NCBI RefSeq assembly: GCF_002699985.1
Contig: NZ_LKBT01000056.1
Location: 124,001 to 188,000 of the forward strand
Length of the DNA: 64,000 bases
DNA from: Pseudomonas sp. ICMP 561
GTDB lineage: Bacteria; Pseudomonadota; Gammaproteobacteria; Pseudomonadales; Pseudomonadaceae
Direction of reading: 5' to 3'
Both the position numbers and the translations under genes were made by a program. How positions within the stretch are numbered: position 1 is the first letter of the stretch; each line of letters starts with the position of its first letter. Of the stretch, positions 8,066 to 16,555 are shown in pieces. The notes under the pieces were generated by a model that was not told where the DNA came from, ran no database searches, and saw only the letters and a list, made by a program, of their open reading frames with translations.

Positions 8066-8932
8066 TCAAGATGCGGATCTCCGCCCCATCGAACCAAGCC
8101 GACTAACCCACAACGACACCAGAATCAGCACCCCGCCAAAAGCCAGGCGCTCCAGTGGTTCGTTCTGGTTCCAGATCAGCAGATTGATCAGCAGCCCGAC
8201 CGGCACATGCAGGACGTTGAAGACCGCCAGGGTGCCGCCGTTGACCAGACACGCGCCCTTGTTCCACCAATACATGCCAAGCGCCGTGGAGCAAAACCCG
8301 AGGAACAGCAGCACTGCCCACTGATCCGCTGCGTCCGGTAACCTTTGCGGGTTACCGAACATCAGGAACGCGGGCAAGGCGATGATCAGCGCACCCAGGT
8401 AGAAGTAACCGAAGCGCCGGTAGTGCGGCAGGTCACTGGGGTAGCGGGCGACCAGATGTTTGTACAGCACCTGACCTGCGGCGTAGGTGAAGTTGGCCAC
8501 TTGCAGCAACAGGAAGCCGCCAAGGAAGTTGCCATCGATACCGTCCCAACGAATCACGCCTGCGCCCAGCACAGCAACCAGTGCGGCCACGAGGGCCCAA
8601 GGGTTGAAGCGTCGATTAAGCGCGTCTTCGATCAGGGTTACGTGCAGTGGCGTGAGGATAGTGAAGAGCAGGACTTCCGGCACGGTCAGCACCCGGAAGC
8701 TCAGGTACAGGCATACATAGGTGATGCCGAATTGCAGCGCACCGATGACCAGCATGCCACGCATGAAGCCCGGCTCCACCCGACGCCACTGGGTCAGCGG
8801 GATGAAGACCAGCCCGGCCAGCACGACGCGGATCAGCACAGCGAAGTAGCTGTCGACATGCCCTGCCAGAAAAACACCGATCAGGCTGAATGAAAACGCC
8901 TGGATCAGCGTCACGATAAGTAGATAACCCAT
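8066..8932 (-). CDS. DMT-superfamily transporter (EamA family)
   Basis: A 288-residue integral membrane protein with about ten hydrophobic segments arranged as two EamA repeats, for example YLLIVTLIQAFSFSLIG at the start and LLFLGFCSTALGMYWWNKG in the second half. Such proteins usually export small metabolites, amino acids or amines. 'Carboxylate/amino acid/amine transporter' is the usual Pseudomonas annotation, but the substrate cannot be read from sequence. The ATG at 8932 is preferred over the GTG at 8938 because GGGGGAG ends five bases before it. Stand-alone gene. Confidence 0.85.
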   Translation of the reverse strand: MGYLLIVTLIQAFSFSLIGVFLAGHVDSYFAVLIRVVLAGLVFIPLTQWRRVEPGFMRGMLVIGALQFGITYVCLYLSFRVLTVPEVLLFTILTPLHVTLIEDALNRRFNPWALVAALVAVLGAGVIRWDGIDGNFLGGFLLLQVANFTYAAGQVLYKHLVARYPSDLPHYRRFGYFYLGALIIALPAFLMFGNPQRLPDAADQWAVLLFLGFCSTALGMYWWNKGACLVNGGTLAVFNVLHVPVGLLINLLIWNQNEPLERLAFGGVLILVSLWVSRLGSMGRRSAS

Positions 8933-9049
8933 GAGCACTCCCCCGTTGAAGGCGGCGACCTTAACGGGTTGGGGGATTAGGTGTCTATTTCAATCATGGT
9001 TGTGACTAATCGCGAGCAAGCCAACCACCGCATACGCGTGAGACCGCAT

Positions 9050-9147
9050 CCTCTGTTGGAGCGAGGCTTGCCCGCGAATCAGTCAACGCGTTAATCCAGG
9101 CAGACCGCGTTATCGTTCTTCGCGGGCAAGCCTCGCTCCAACAGAGG
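9050..9147. repeat. REP doublet (29-bp perfect arms)
   Basis: Arms at 9050-9078 and 9119-9147 are perfect reverse complements of the 'TTGGAGCGAGGCTTGCCCGCGAA' REP class. The gap 8933-9256 holds otherwise only a degenerate single REP near 9010 and the short motif at 9172-9195 that recurs elsewhere in the window. Confidence 0.9.
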
Positions 9148-9256
9148 AATGTAGCCCGCGTGCGGTGTTTGTTCTGGGCTGCATTCGGACGATTCAGGCA
9201 CTGTGGCCTTTCGGCTCGACCGTTCCGGCACAGTTGGTTTGCTTGAAGCCAGTCAA

Positions 9257-10471
9257 CTACTCCTTACTCAAATCCACCAACGGCTCTTTACGCACCTCGG
9301 TCGCACGCCCGGCCTGGATATCTTTGACCTTGCCCAGCGCGGTATCGACTGCTGCTTTATCAGCTAACAAGCTGTAGCTGATCTCAAACTGGCGTTGCTC
9401 CTTGGGACCAATGGTCGGCACAAGATTCAGCGGGCGTTGGTAACGGCGGTTGTAGGAGAAGCTGGTGCCCGGCTCCAGACCCGTCACGTAACCCTGGCCT
9501 TTGGTGTCAGTGTTTTTCCACAACGAGAAGACTGGCAGCTGCTGGGTATTGAAGCCCAGCGACACACCCAGGCTGCCGCCTTTGTTATGCAGGACCGCAA
9601 GGGTCTCACCCTTGGCATCGCCATACGGCACCACGTTGTAAACGGTTTCGTCGTAGTCGGGTGTTGGCGCGCGATAGGTTTGCCAGTCCCCAAGATCACC
9701 TTTGGCCTTCTCGTTGAACGGTGAAACCTGCTTCACCGGCGCTTCGAAACGAGCGCCCTGCTCCAGGAACGGCGTGCTGAAGTTACTGTGATACAGCGCC
9801 TGATATTCCTTCGCGTAGTCCCCGTTATTGGTCAACGTGTCGTTGAGGGTGAAGCGCGTGCTGCCGGCATCAGTCACCAGCTCGGTCTGCACCGAGAAGT
9901 CGACCTTCTTGAACGCCTGTTCTTTCAATTCACCTTTGAGACGGATGGCAAACGGCGGCTTCTCATCGATGTGCAACGTCACTTTACTGGCCGGAATGTT
10001 CGCGGCGCGACCATGAAGGGTCAGTAACTCGCCGTTATCCATGCCCGGGTGCCCGACCCATTCATAACCGCAGCGGGTCACCAACTCGTTGAACCCTTCC
10101 AGCCAGCCCAGACCGCCACGGCCATTGAGTTCGATAAACGCTGGATTGACGATGTCCTTCACCGGCGAATCCCAGCCCATGCGCACATCGCCCACAGACG
10201 CTTGCAGCACGTTCATGCCGCGGGTGGGCACCACCGTAAGCTTCATCGTGCCGTTGTCGATATCAATTACGCTCACGCCTTCCTGCCGACCGCCATGCAG
10301 CGTGCGCATCGTGATGGAGAACGGTTTGTCGGTCTTGACCCCGAGTTGGGCGCTGGTGATTTGCTGGTTCTGGGCGGGCTTGTCGGTATCGAGCAACACG
10401 TAGTCCCAGGCGGCAGCCTGTGTAGCGACGGCAATTGCGCTGAGGCCGAAAAGCCAGGCAAGAGGTTTCAT
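9257..10471 (-). CDS. Secreted DUF4432 / aldose 1-epimerase-like protein
   Basis: A 404-residue protein with a clear signal peptide (MKPLAWLFGLSAIAVATQAAAW), so it is probably periplasmic. The body resembles the galactose-mutarotase fold of DUF4432: VVPTRGMNVL, GGLGWLEGFNELVTRCG, LHGRAANIPA and GLEPGTSFSYNRR. DUF4432 proteins are thought to act on sugars, but no reaction is established for this one. The start at 10471 is supported by AAGGA eight bases upstream; the longer frame only adds residues unlike a signal sequence. Monocistronic between REP-containing gaps. Confidence 0.8.
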   Translation of the reverse strand: MKPLAWLFGLSAIAVATQAAAWDYVLLDTDKPAQNQQITSAQLGVKTDKPFSITMRTLHGGRQEGVSVIDIDNGTMKLTVVPTRGMNVLQASVGDVRMGWDSPVKDIVNPAFIELNGRGGLGWLEGFNELVTRCGYEWVGHPGMDNGELLTLHGRAANIPASKVTLHIDEKPPFAIRLKGELKEQAFKKVDFSVQTELVTDAGSTRFTLNDTLTNNGDYAKEYQALYHSNFSTPFLEQGARFEAPVKQVSPFNEKAKGDLGDWQTYRAPTPDYDETVYNVVPYGDAKGETLAVLHNKGGSLGVSLGFNTQQLPVFSLWKNTDTKGQGYVTGLEPGTSFSYNRRYQRPLNLVPTIGPKEQRQFEISYSLLADKAAVDTALGKVKDIQAGRATEVRKEPLVDLSKE

Positions 10472-10611
10472 TGGGGTAGTCCTTATTGGAATTATTGGAT
10501 TCGCAGCAGCATCAGGCTGAATCGGATTAATCGATTCAGCTACCAACCGAGTCTAGTCAAAATGCAGACAAACAGGAAATGCAATTCAGACGAAGTCGTC
10601 GCTGAAATACA

Positions 10612-10660
10612 CAAAAGAAAAAAGCCCGATAACCCGCCAAAAAAGGGGATCTATCGGGCC
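10612..10660 (-). terminator. Rho-independent terminator of the azoreductase gene
   Basis: Stem GCCCGATA (10624-10631) pairs with TATCGGGC (10652-10659). Read on the minus strand the hairpin is followed by a T-rich tract (complement of the A-run 10613-10623). It lies 67 bp downstream of the azoreductase stop codon. Confidence 0.8.
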
Positions 10661-10726
10661 ATGCACCCAGAAGCGGGAGGTGCCAAGGGGAAGTCGATTC
10701 AGTAGAGCGCGCAGCAATGCTTCAGA

Positions 10727-11326
10727 TCAGGCCACCTGAGCCAGTTTGGCGATGGCCTGGTTCATACCCTTCTCGACGAAGTCACCGCCCATATTCAAGC
10801 CTTCAGCGTGGATGAAGGTAACGTCGTGAATGCCGATGAACGCCAGTACCTGACGCAGGTACGGTTCCTGATGGTCCAGGCTGCTGCCAGCGTAGATACC
10901 GCCGCGAGCCGTAAGAACGATGGCGCGTTTGCCGACCAGCAGACCCTGCGGACCGGTTTCGCCATATTTGAAGGTCACACCGGCACGCAATACATGATCC
11001 AGCCATGCCTTGAGGGTGCTCGGGATTGCGAAGTTGTACATCGGTGCGGCGAGTACCAGAACGTCCGTTGCAACCAGCTCATCGGTCAGTACATCAGAGC
11101 GCTCCAGTGCGGCTTGCTCTAGAGCCGAGCGCTGATCGGCGGGCTTCATCCAGCCACCCAGCAATGTCGAATCCAGATGCGGCACAGGGTCTGCGGCCAG
11201 ATCACGAACCGTCACTTGATCAGCAGGATGCGCGGTTTGCCACTGGCCGATGAACTGTTGAGTCAATTGGCGGGAAACCGAACCTTGCTGACGGGCGCTG
11301 CTTTCGATGACGAGAACGTGGGACAT
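10727..11326 (-). CDS. azoR: FMN-dependent NADH-azoreductase
   Basis: A 199-residue flavodoxin-fold enzyme, the standard length for AzoR. Visible signatures are the N-terminal strand and phosphate loop (VLVIESSARQQGSVSRQL), the FMN-binding loop APMYNFAIPSTLKAWLDHV and TARGGIY. It reduces azo compounds and quinones with NADH in a ping-pong reaction in the cytoplasm and is often linked to oxidative or electrophile stress. The start at 11326 (MSHVLVIES) matches other AzoR proteins. Pseudomonas genomes carry several AzoR paralogues; which one this is cannot be told from the sequence alone. Confidence 0.92.
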   Translation of the reverse strand: MSHVLVIESSARQQGSVSRQLTQQFIGQWQTAHPADQVTVRDLAADPVPHLDSTLLGGWMKPADQRSALEQAALERSDVLTDELVATDVLVLAAPMYNFAIPSTLKAWLDHVLRAGVTFKYGETGPQGLLVGKRAIVLTARGGIYAGSSLDHQEPYLRQVLAFIGIHDVTFIHAEGLNMGGDFVEKGMNQAIAKLAQVA

Positions 11327-11477
11327 GATCTGTGGCTCCAACGAAGAAAATGTGTTCGATGGAGTGAAGGTTAAATGTGAACATATCGATTAAAAAGCGT
11401 AAAAACCTGCTACAAAATATCTAATAACTTGTTTTGTCCTAGCGCTCGTTTACCCTGATACCTGCCATGTCAGGCTC

Positions 11478-11566
11478 TGTAGGAGCTGACGAGCACCGCG
11501 AGGCTGCGATTGCGGTGTGTCAGGCGAATCGCTATCGCAGCCTCGCGGTGCTCGTCAGCTCCTACA
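11478..11566. repeat. REP doublet (33-bp perfect arms, distinct family)
   Basis: Arms 11478-11510 and 11534-11566 are perfect reverse complements. The core (TGACGAGCACCGCGAGGCTG) differs from the other REP types in the window, so this is a separate family. It sits between azoR and a small secreted-protein gene. Confidence 0.9.
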
Positions 11567-11608
11567 AGGCGCGAATCAATCCAGAAAAACGGCACACGGC
11601 TACCAGCA

Positions 11609-11923
11609 TCATTCGGTTTTACAGGTAAGACTGATGCGCAGTTTGATAATGCTGCGGTTGAATTTGGCGGTCACGTCCGCGCTTTTTTTTGCGGCCACGG
11701 TAATGCGCCGGGTACGGGGAGCTTCGGGGCCGTTGCGAAACACCACGCTGCATTTGGCGTCGACGTCGCCGTAGTTGTTCACGGTGATGGAGCCCATGTC
11801 GTGAAAACTATCGTGAGCGGTGTAGTCGACTTGAACGCCCTCGTAGCTTTTCTCAACCTCGATGGGGTACGCCCAAGCCGTCAACGGCAGCAGCGCCAGC
11901 AATACACAACAGATTCTGTTCAT
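11609..11923 (-). CDS. Small secreted conserved Pseudomonas protein
   Basis: A 104-residue protein with a signal peptide (MNRICCVLLALLPLTAWA) and a mature part starting YPIEVEKSYEGVQVDYTAHD. Short beta-strand-like segments follow, including VVFRNGPEAPRTRRITVAAKKSADVTAKF. I believe similar Pseudomonas proteins are sometimes mislabelled '3-phosphoglycerate kinase'; nothing here resembles that enzyme. Two cysteines in the mature chain may form a disulfide. GGAGA seven bases upstream supports the ATG at 11923. Probably periplasmic; function unknown. Confidence 0.72.
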   Translation of the reverse strand: MNRICCVLLALLPLTAWAYPIEVEKSYEGVQVDYTAHDSFHDMGSITVNNYGDVDAKCSVVFRNGPEAPRTRRITVAAKKSADVTAKFNRSIIKLRISLTCKTE

Positions 11924-11982
11924 CGGCAGTCTCCAGAAGGGATTGCAGATTAGGATAAAGCGCAGCAAAAGAGGAGCATCAC

Positions 11983-12906
11983 ATGAAAGCCCCCCGCGTC
12001 ACTCTCGATCAATGGCGAACCTTGCAGGCCGTGGTCGATCACGGCGGCTTCGCCCAGGCAGCCGACGTGTTGCACCGCTCGCAATCGTCAGTCAGCTACA
12101 CCGTGGCGCGTATGCAGGAGCAACTTGGCGTGCCGCTGTTGCGCATCGACGGGCGCAAGGCGGTGCTGACCGAAGCGGGTGGCGTGCTGCTGCGCCGCTC
12201 CCGTCAATTGGTCAAACAAGCCAGCCAGCTTGAAGACCTTGCCCATCACATGGAGCAAGGCTGGGAAGCCGAAGTGCGTCTGGTGGTGGACGCCGCGTAT
12301 CCCAACGCAAGACTGGTCCGGGCACTGACCGCCTTCATGCCGCAAAGCCGTGGCTGCCGCGTCAGGCTGCGCGAAGAAGTGCTGTCAGGGGTAGAAGAAG
12401 TCTTGCTCGAAGGCGTTGCCGATCTGGCGATCAGTGGCTTCAGCATTCCTGGTTATCTGGGCACTGAAATGAGCACCGTGGAGTTCGTCGCCGTCGCCCA
12501 CCCGGAACATGCACTGCATCAATTGCACCGAGAACTGACCTTTCAGGATCTGGAAAGCCAGTTGCAAGTGGTGATCCGCGATTCCGGCCGTCAGCAACCC
12601 CGAGACGTCGGCTGGCTGGGCGCTGAGCAGCGCTGGACGGTCGGCAGCCTGCCGACCGCCGCGACATTTGTCAGCAGTGGTCTAGGCTTTGCCTGGTTGC
12701 CGCGTCACCTGATCGAACGCGAACTGCGTGAAGGTGTACTCAAGGCATTGCCGATGGACAAAGGTGGCAGTCGTAACCCGACCTTCTATCTTTACTCCAG
12801 CAAAGACAAACCACTGGGGCCAGCGACGCAGATTCTCATCGAACTGATCCGCACCTTTGATACCGCACCGCTGACCGCTGCTTTCGCCGCGCCTCAACAA
12901 GCCTGA
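11983..12906 (+). CDS. LysR-family transcriptional regulator
   Basis: A 307-residue LTTR. The N-terminal winged helix-turn-helix covers about residues 8-65 (LDQWRTLQAVVDHGGFAQAA, then SQSSVSYTVARMQEQLGVPLL), followed by a linker helix and a periplasmic-binding-like effector domain (VRLVVDAAYPN..., TAATFVSSGLGFAWLP). It is divergent from the small secreted-protein gene and 13 bp upstream of an alpha/beta hydrolase gene on the same strand, so it is likely in one operon with the hydrolase. The effector is unknown. Confidence 0.9.
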   Translation: MKAPRVTLDQWRTLQAVVDHGGFAQAADVLHRSQSSVSYTVARMQEQLGVPLLRIDGRKAVLTEAGGVLLRRSRQLVKQASQLEDLAHHMEQGWEAEVRLVVDAAYPNARLVRALTAFMPQSRGCRVRLREEVLSGVEEVLLEGVADLAISGFSIPGYLGTEMSTVEFVAVAHPEHALHQLHRELTFQDLESQLQVVIRDSGRQQPRDVGWLGAEQRWTVGSLPTAATFVSSGLGFAWLPRHLIERELREGVLKALPMDKGGSRNPTFYLYSSKDKPLGPATQILIELIRTFDTAPLTAAFAAPQQA

Positions 12907-12919
12907 CAAGGACCTGTCC

Positions 12920-13720
12920 ATGGCCCATTTCGAACATGACGGCTGCTCGTTGCATTACGAAGAATATGGCCAGGGCCCACCCTTGCTATTGCTGCATGGC
13001 CTGGGCTCAAGCTGCCGGGACTGGGAGTATCAGATCCCGGCATTCGCCGCCCGTTATCGGGTCATCGCCATGGACATGCGCGGCCACGGGCGCTCCGACA
13101 AACCCCGGGAGCGCTACAGCATTCGTGGCTTCAGTGCCGATGTCGAAGCGCTGATCGAGCACCTCAATCTGGGCCAGGTGCATGTACTGGGGCTGTCCAT
13201 GGGTGGGATGATCGGTTTCCAGTTAGCGGTGGATTATCCTCATTTGCTGAAAAGCCTGTGCATCGTCAACAGTGCACCCCAGGTCAAAGTGCGCAGCGCC
13301 AACGATGTCTGGCAATACACCAAGCGTTGGGTGCTGGCGCGGCTGCTGGGCATGCGTACCCTGGGTAAAGCGGTGAGTCACAATCTGTTCCCGAAACCCG
13401 AACATGCACATTTACGCCATCTCATGGCCGAACGCTTTGCGAGCAATGACAAACGCGCTTATCTGGCCAGCTTTGATGCAATCGTCGGGTGGGGCGTCGA
13501 GCACAAGCTGTCGCGCATTACCTGCCCTACACTGGTGATCAGTGCCGATCGGGATTACACACCGGTCGCGCTTAAAGAAGCGTACGTGGGACTGATCCCG
13601 AATGCTCGACTGGTGGTCATCAAAGACTCGCGTCACGCTACGCCGCTTGAGCACCCGGAGCAGTTCAACCGTATCGCCCTGGAATTCATCGATGCCGTAC
13701 AGGCGGACGTGAACGTCTAA
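12920..13720 (+). CDS. Alpha/beta-hydrolase fold esterase-like enzyme
   Basis: A 266-residue hydrolase with the oxyanion-hole motif LLLHGLGSS, the RGHGRSDKP segment and the nucleophile elbow GLSMGG (Ser near residue 94). The likely acid lies in VISADRDYTP and the catalytic His in KDSRHATPLEHPEQF. The order matches 3-oxoadipate enol-lactonase-like and related C-C or ester hydrolases, but the substrate cannot be assigned. It follows the LysR gene by 13 bp, suggesting co-transcription and possibly a common pathway. Confidence 0.85.
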   Translation: MAHFEHDGCSLHYEEYGQGPPLLLLHGLGSSCRDWEYQIPAFAARYRVIAMDMRGHGRSDKPRERYSIRGFSADVEALIEHLNLGQVHVLGLSMGGMIGFQLAVDYPHLLKSLCIVNSAPQVKVRSANDVWQYTKRWVLARLLGMRTLGKAVSHNLFPKPEHAHLRHLMAERFASNDKRAYLASFDAIVGWGVEHKLSRITCPTLVISADRDYTPVALKEAYVGLIPNARLVVIKDSRHATPLEHPEQFNRIALEFIDAVQADVNV

Positions 13721-13834
13721 AGCGCTTTCACGCTGGGCAAAAAAAGCCAAACGTGATTACCTTGCAGCCTGCATCGCTTCATGTGTCTGCATTATCGATC
13801 GCAGTCGAAACCATCAATCAGGATCAACTGACCC

Positions 13835-14401
13835 ATGCTGAAAAAAATCGTCATCGCCGCCTGCTCCGTGTTGTTCGCCGCCAACCTCATGGCTGCAACA
13901 CCTGCCAAGCCGACCCGCGTCGTGCTCGACACCAGCTTCGGCGCGATTGAAATCCAGCTCGAAGACCAGAAGGCTCCGATCAGCACTGCGAACTTCCTGG
14001 GCTACGTCGACAGCAACTTCTACAACAACACGATTTTCCACCGTGTGATCCCGGGTTTCATGGCCCAGGGCGGCGGTTTCACTGCGCAAATGCAGCAGAA
14101 GCCGACCAAAGATCCGATCAAGAACGAAGCGAACAATGGCCTGCATAACGTGCGTGGCACCGTTGCCATGGCCCGTACCTCGCAAGTCAATTCGGCCACC
14201 AGCCAGTTCTTCATCAACACGGCCGACAACGCCATGCTCGACAACGGCGTGCGCGACTTCGGTTACGCGGTGTTCGGCAAAGTGGTCAAGGGCATGGACG
14301 TAGTCGACCAGATCGTCAACGCCCAGTCCGGCAACAAGCAAGGCATGCAGAACGTCCCTCTCGACCCGATCTACATCAAGTCCGCCAAGCGAGTCGAATA
14401 A
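13835..14401 (+). CDS. ppiA: Periplasmic peptidyl-prolyl cis-trans isomerase A (cyclophilin)
   Basis: A 188-residue cyclophilin with a signal peptide (MLKKIVIAACSVLFAANLMA|A). Cyclophilin core motifs are present: FHRVIPGFMAQGGGFT (with the catalytic Arg), NGLHNVRGTVAMART, SATSQFFINTADN and YAVFGKVVKGMDVVD. It catalyses proline isomerisation during folding of periplasmic proteins. The length agrees with E. coli PpiA (about 190). A hairpin follows the stop codon and may end the transcript. Confidence 0.93.
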   Translation: MLKKIVIAACSVLFAANLMAATPAKPTRVVLDTSFGAIEIQLEDQKAPISTANFLGYVDSNFYNNTIFHRVIPGFMAQGGGFTAQMQQKPTKDPIKNEANNGLHNVRGTVAMARTSQVNSATSQFFINTADNAMLDNGVRDFGYAVFGKVVKGMDVVDQIVNAQSGNKQGMQNVPLDPIYIKSAKRVE

Positions 14402-14412
14402 GCTAAACGTGT

Positions 14413-14451
14413 CCGCATGAAATCAGTTTAAGCATTCTTGATTTCATGCGG
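14413..14451 (+). terminator. Hairpin after ppiA
   Basis: A 13-bp perfect stem (14413-14425 with 14439-14451) and a 13-base loop begin 12 bp after the ppiA stop. No T-run follows, so it may be an RNA-stabilising hairpin or a weak terminator. Confidence 0.5.
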
Positions 14452-14513
14452 TCCGATCAAGGGAATATCCGCTCAGTAAGGAGAGCCCGCCTAACTCGTG
14501 GGCATCATTGCCA

Positions 14514-16346
14514 ATGTTCTATCGTCGTTTCGAAAAACTGATCGATATCTTCCGTGACGCTCCCACCGACGCCCCGCCCAATACCGTTCTAGCTTTCTAC
14601 ATCTACTACCTGCGTCAGGTCTGGCCAAGCTTCGCAGCCTTGCTGGTAGTCGGCCTGGTTGGCGCGTTGATCGAAGTCGCGATGTTCAGTTACCTGAGCC
14701 GTATCATTGATCTGGCCCAGGGCACGCCCGATAAAGACTTTTTCAGTATCCACGCCAACGAGCTCATCTGGATGGCCGTGGTTGCCCTGTTGTTACGTCC
14801 GATATTCGTTGGCTTGCACGACCTGCTGGTGCACCAGACCATCAGCCCCGGCATGACCAGCATGATTCGCTGGCAGAACCACAGCTATGTGCTCAAGCAG
14901 AGCGTGCGGTTCTTCCAGAACGATTTCGCCGGGCGCATTGCCCAACGCATCATGCAAACCGGTAACTCATTGCGCGACTCGGCCGTTCAGGCTGTGGATG
15001 CGCTCTGGCACGTGTTGATCTACGCCATCAGCGCCCTGGTCTTGTTCGCTGAAGCAGACTGGCGCCTGATGATCCCGCTGCTGGCGTGGATTGCTTCATA
15101 TATTGCCGCGCTCTGCTACTTCGTCCCCCGTGTGAAAGAACGCTCGGTGGTGTCCTCGGATGCGCGCTCCAAACTCATGGGGCGTATCGTTGATGGCTAC
15201 ACCAACATCACCACCTTGAAGCTGTTCGCTCATACCAATTACGAACAACAGTACGCCCGCGAAGCGATTATCGAACAGACCGAAAAAACCCAGCTGGCCG
15301 GTCGCGTGGTGACCGCCATGGACACCGTGATCACCACCATGAACGGGGTGCTGATCGTCACCACTACCGGTCTGGCGTTGTGGCTGTGGACCCAGTCCCT
15401 GATCTCGGTGGGCGCCATCGCCCTGGCCACTGGCCTGGCGATCCGTATCGTCAATATGTCTGGCTGGATCATGTGGGTGGTCAACGGCATCTTCGAAAAC
15501 ATCGGCATGGTGCAGGACGGTCTGGCGAGCATTTCCCAACCGGTCAGCGTCACCGATCGCAAGCCTGCACCGCGCTTGAACGTGGACAAGGGCGGCGTGA
15601 AGTTCGACGGTGTGGATTTCCACTATGGCAACGGTAACGGAATCATTCACGGCCTGAACCTGGACATCAGACCGGGCGAGAAAATCGGTCTGATTGGTCC
15701 ATCAGGTGCGGGCAAGTCGACGCTGGTCAACCTGCTGTTGCGCATGTACGACGTACAGGGCGGACAGATCCTCATCGACGGTCAGGACATTTCCCATGTG
15801 TCTCAGGAAAGCCTGCGCGAACAGATCGGCATGATCACTCAGGACACGTCGCTGCTGCACCGCTCGATCCGTGACAATTTGCTCTACGGCAAACCGGAGG
15901 CCACCGACGAGCAGTTGTGGGAAGCCGTGCGCAAGGCTCGGGCGGATGAGTTCATCCCGCTGCTGACAGACTCCGAAGGACGCGTGGGCTTTGACGCTCA
16001 GGTGGGAGAACGCGGCGTGAAGCTGTCTGGTGGGCAACGCCAGCGTATCGCCATCGCCCGTGTACTCCTAAAGGACGCGCCGATTCTGATCATGGATGAA
16101 GCCACTTCAGCGCTGGATTCGGAAGTCGAAGCAGCCATTCAGGAAAGCCTGGAAACCTTGATGCGAGGCAAAACCGTGATCGCCATCGCCCACCGCCTGT
16201 CGACGATTGCCCGAATGGACCGGCTGGTCGTGCTGGAAAACGGCCGCATTGCTGAAAGCGGTACCCACGCTGAACTGCTGGCGCATGGTGGCTTGTATGC
16301 ACGGCTGTGGCAGCATCAGACCGGTGGGTTTGTGGGGATTGATTGA
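14514..16346 (+). CDS. ABC exporter, fused permease and ATPase
   Basis: A 610-residue half-transporter. The N-terminal half has six membrane-spanning segments of the type I exporter fold. The C-terminal ATPase carries Walker A GPSGAGKST, the LSGGQ signature, Walker B ILIMDEATS and the H-loop AIAHRLST. It should work as a homodimer exporting a hydrophobic compound or lipid-like molecule; homologues in Pseudomonas are annotated as multidrug ABC transporters. The ATG at 14514 is used; a TTG two codons earlier is possible. Monocistronic between ppiA and a REP element. Confidence 0.9.
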   Translation: MFYRRFEKLIDIFRDAPTDAPPNTVLAFYIYYLRQVWPSFAALLVVGLVGALIEVAMFSYLSRIIDLAQGTPDKDFFSIHANELIWMAVVALLLRPIFVGLHDLLVHQTISPGMTSMIRWQNHSYVLKQSVRFFQNDFAGRIAQRIMQTGNSLRDSAVQAVDALWHVLIYAISALVLFAEADWRLMIPLLAWIASYIAALCYFVPRVKERSVVSSDARSKLMGRIVDGYTNITTLKLFAHTNYEQQYAREAIIEQTEKTQLAGRVVTAMDTVITTMNGVLIVTTTGLALWLWTQSLISVGAIALATGLAIRIVNMSGWIMWVVNGIFENIGMVQDGLASISQPVSVTDRKPAPRLNVDKGGVKFDGVDFHYGNGNGIIHGLNLDIRPGEKIGLIGPSGAGKSTLVNLLLRMYDVQGGQILIDGQDISHVSQESLREQIGMITQDTSLLHRSIRDNLLYGKPEATDEQLWEAVRKARADEFIPLLTDSEGRVGFDAQVGERGVKLSGGQRQRIAIARVLLKDAPILIMDEATSALDSEVEAAIQESLETLMRGKTVIAIAHRLSTIARMDRLVVLENGRIAESGTHAELLAHGGLYARLWQHQTGGFVGID

Positions 16347-16403
16347 TTCTGTTAGACCCTACAACTGATGGGTTGGAATACCCCCTGTGGGGCTCTGGAC
16401 CTT

Positions 16404-16493
16404 GTAGGACTGGCTTTAGCCGGGAGGGCGGTATTTTTGGCGATGGATATTTAGCGAAAGGTCCGACGTCCTCCCGGCTAAAGCCAGTCCTAC
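16404..16493. repeat. REP doublet (24-bp perfect arms, 'GGCTTTAGCCGGGAGG' family)
   Basis: Arms 16404-16427 and 16470-16493 are perfect reverse complements. The same family recurs at 28172-28262, 46031-46120 and 51971-52060. It lies between convergent genes and may double as a transcript end. Confidence 0.9.
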
Positions 16494-16555
16494 GGGATTG
16501 TGTAAGGGCATGAGGAACGTGATTGGTATAGTCCCCACGTTGAACCGCGCAAGAC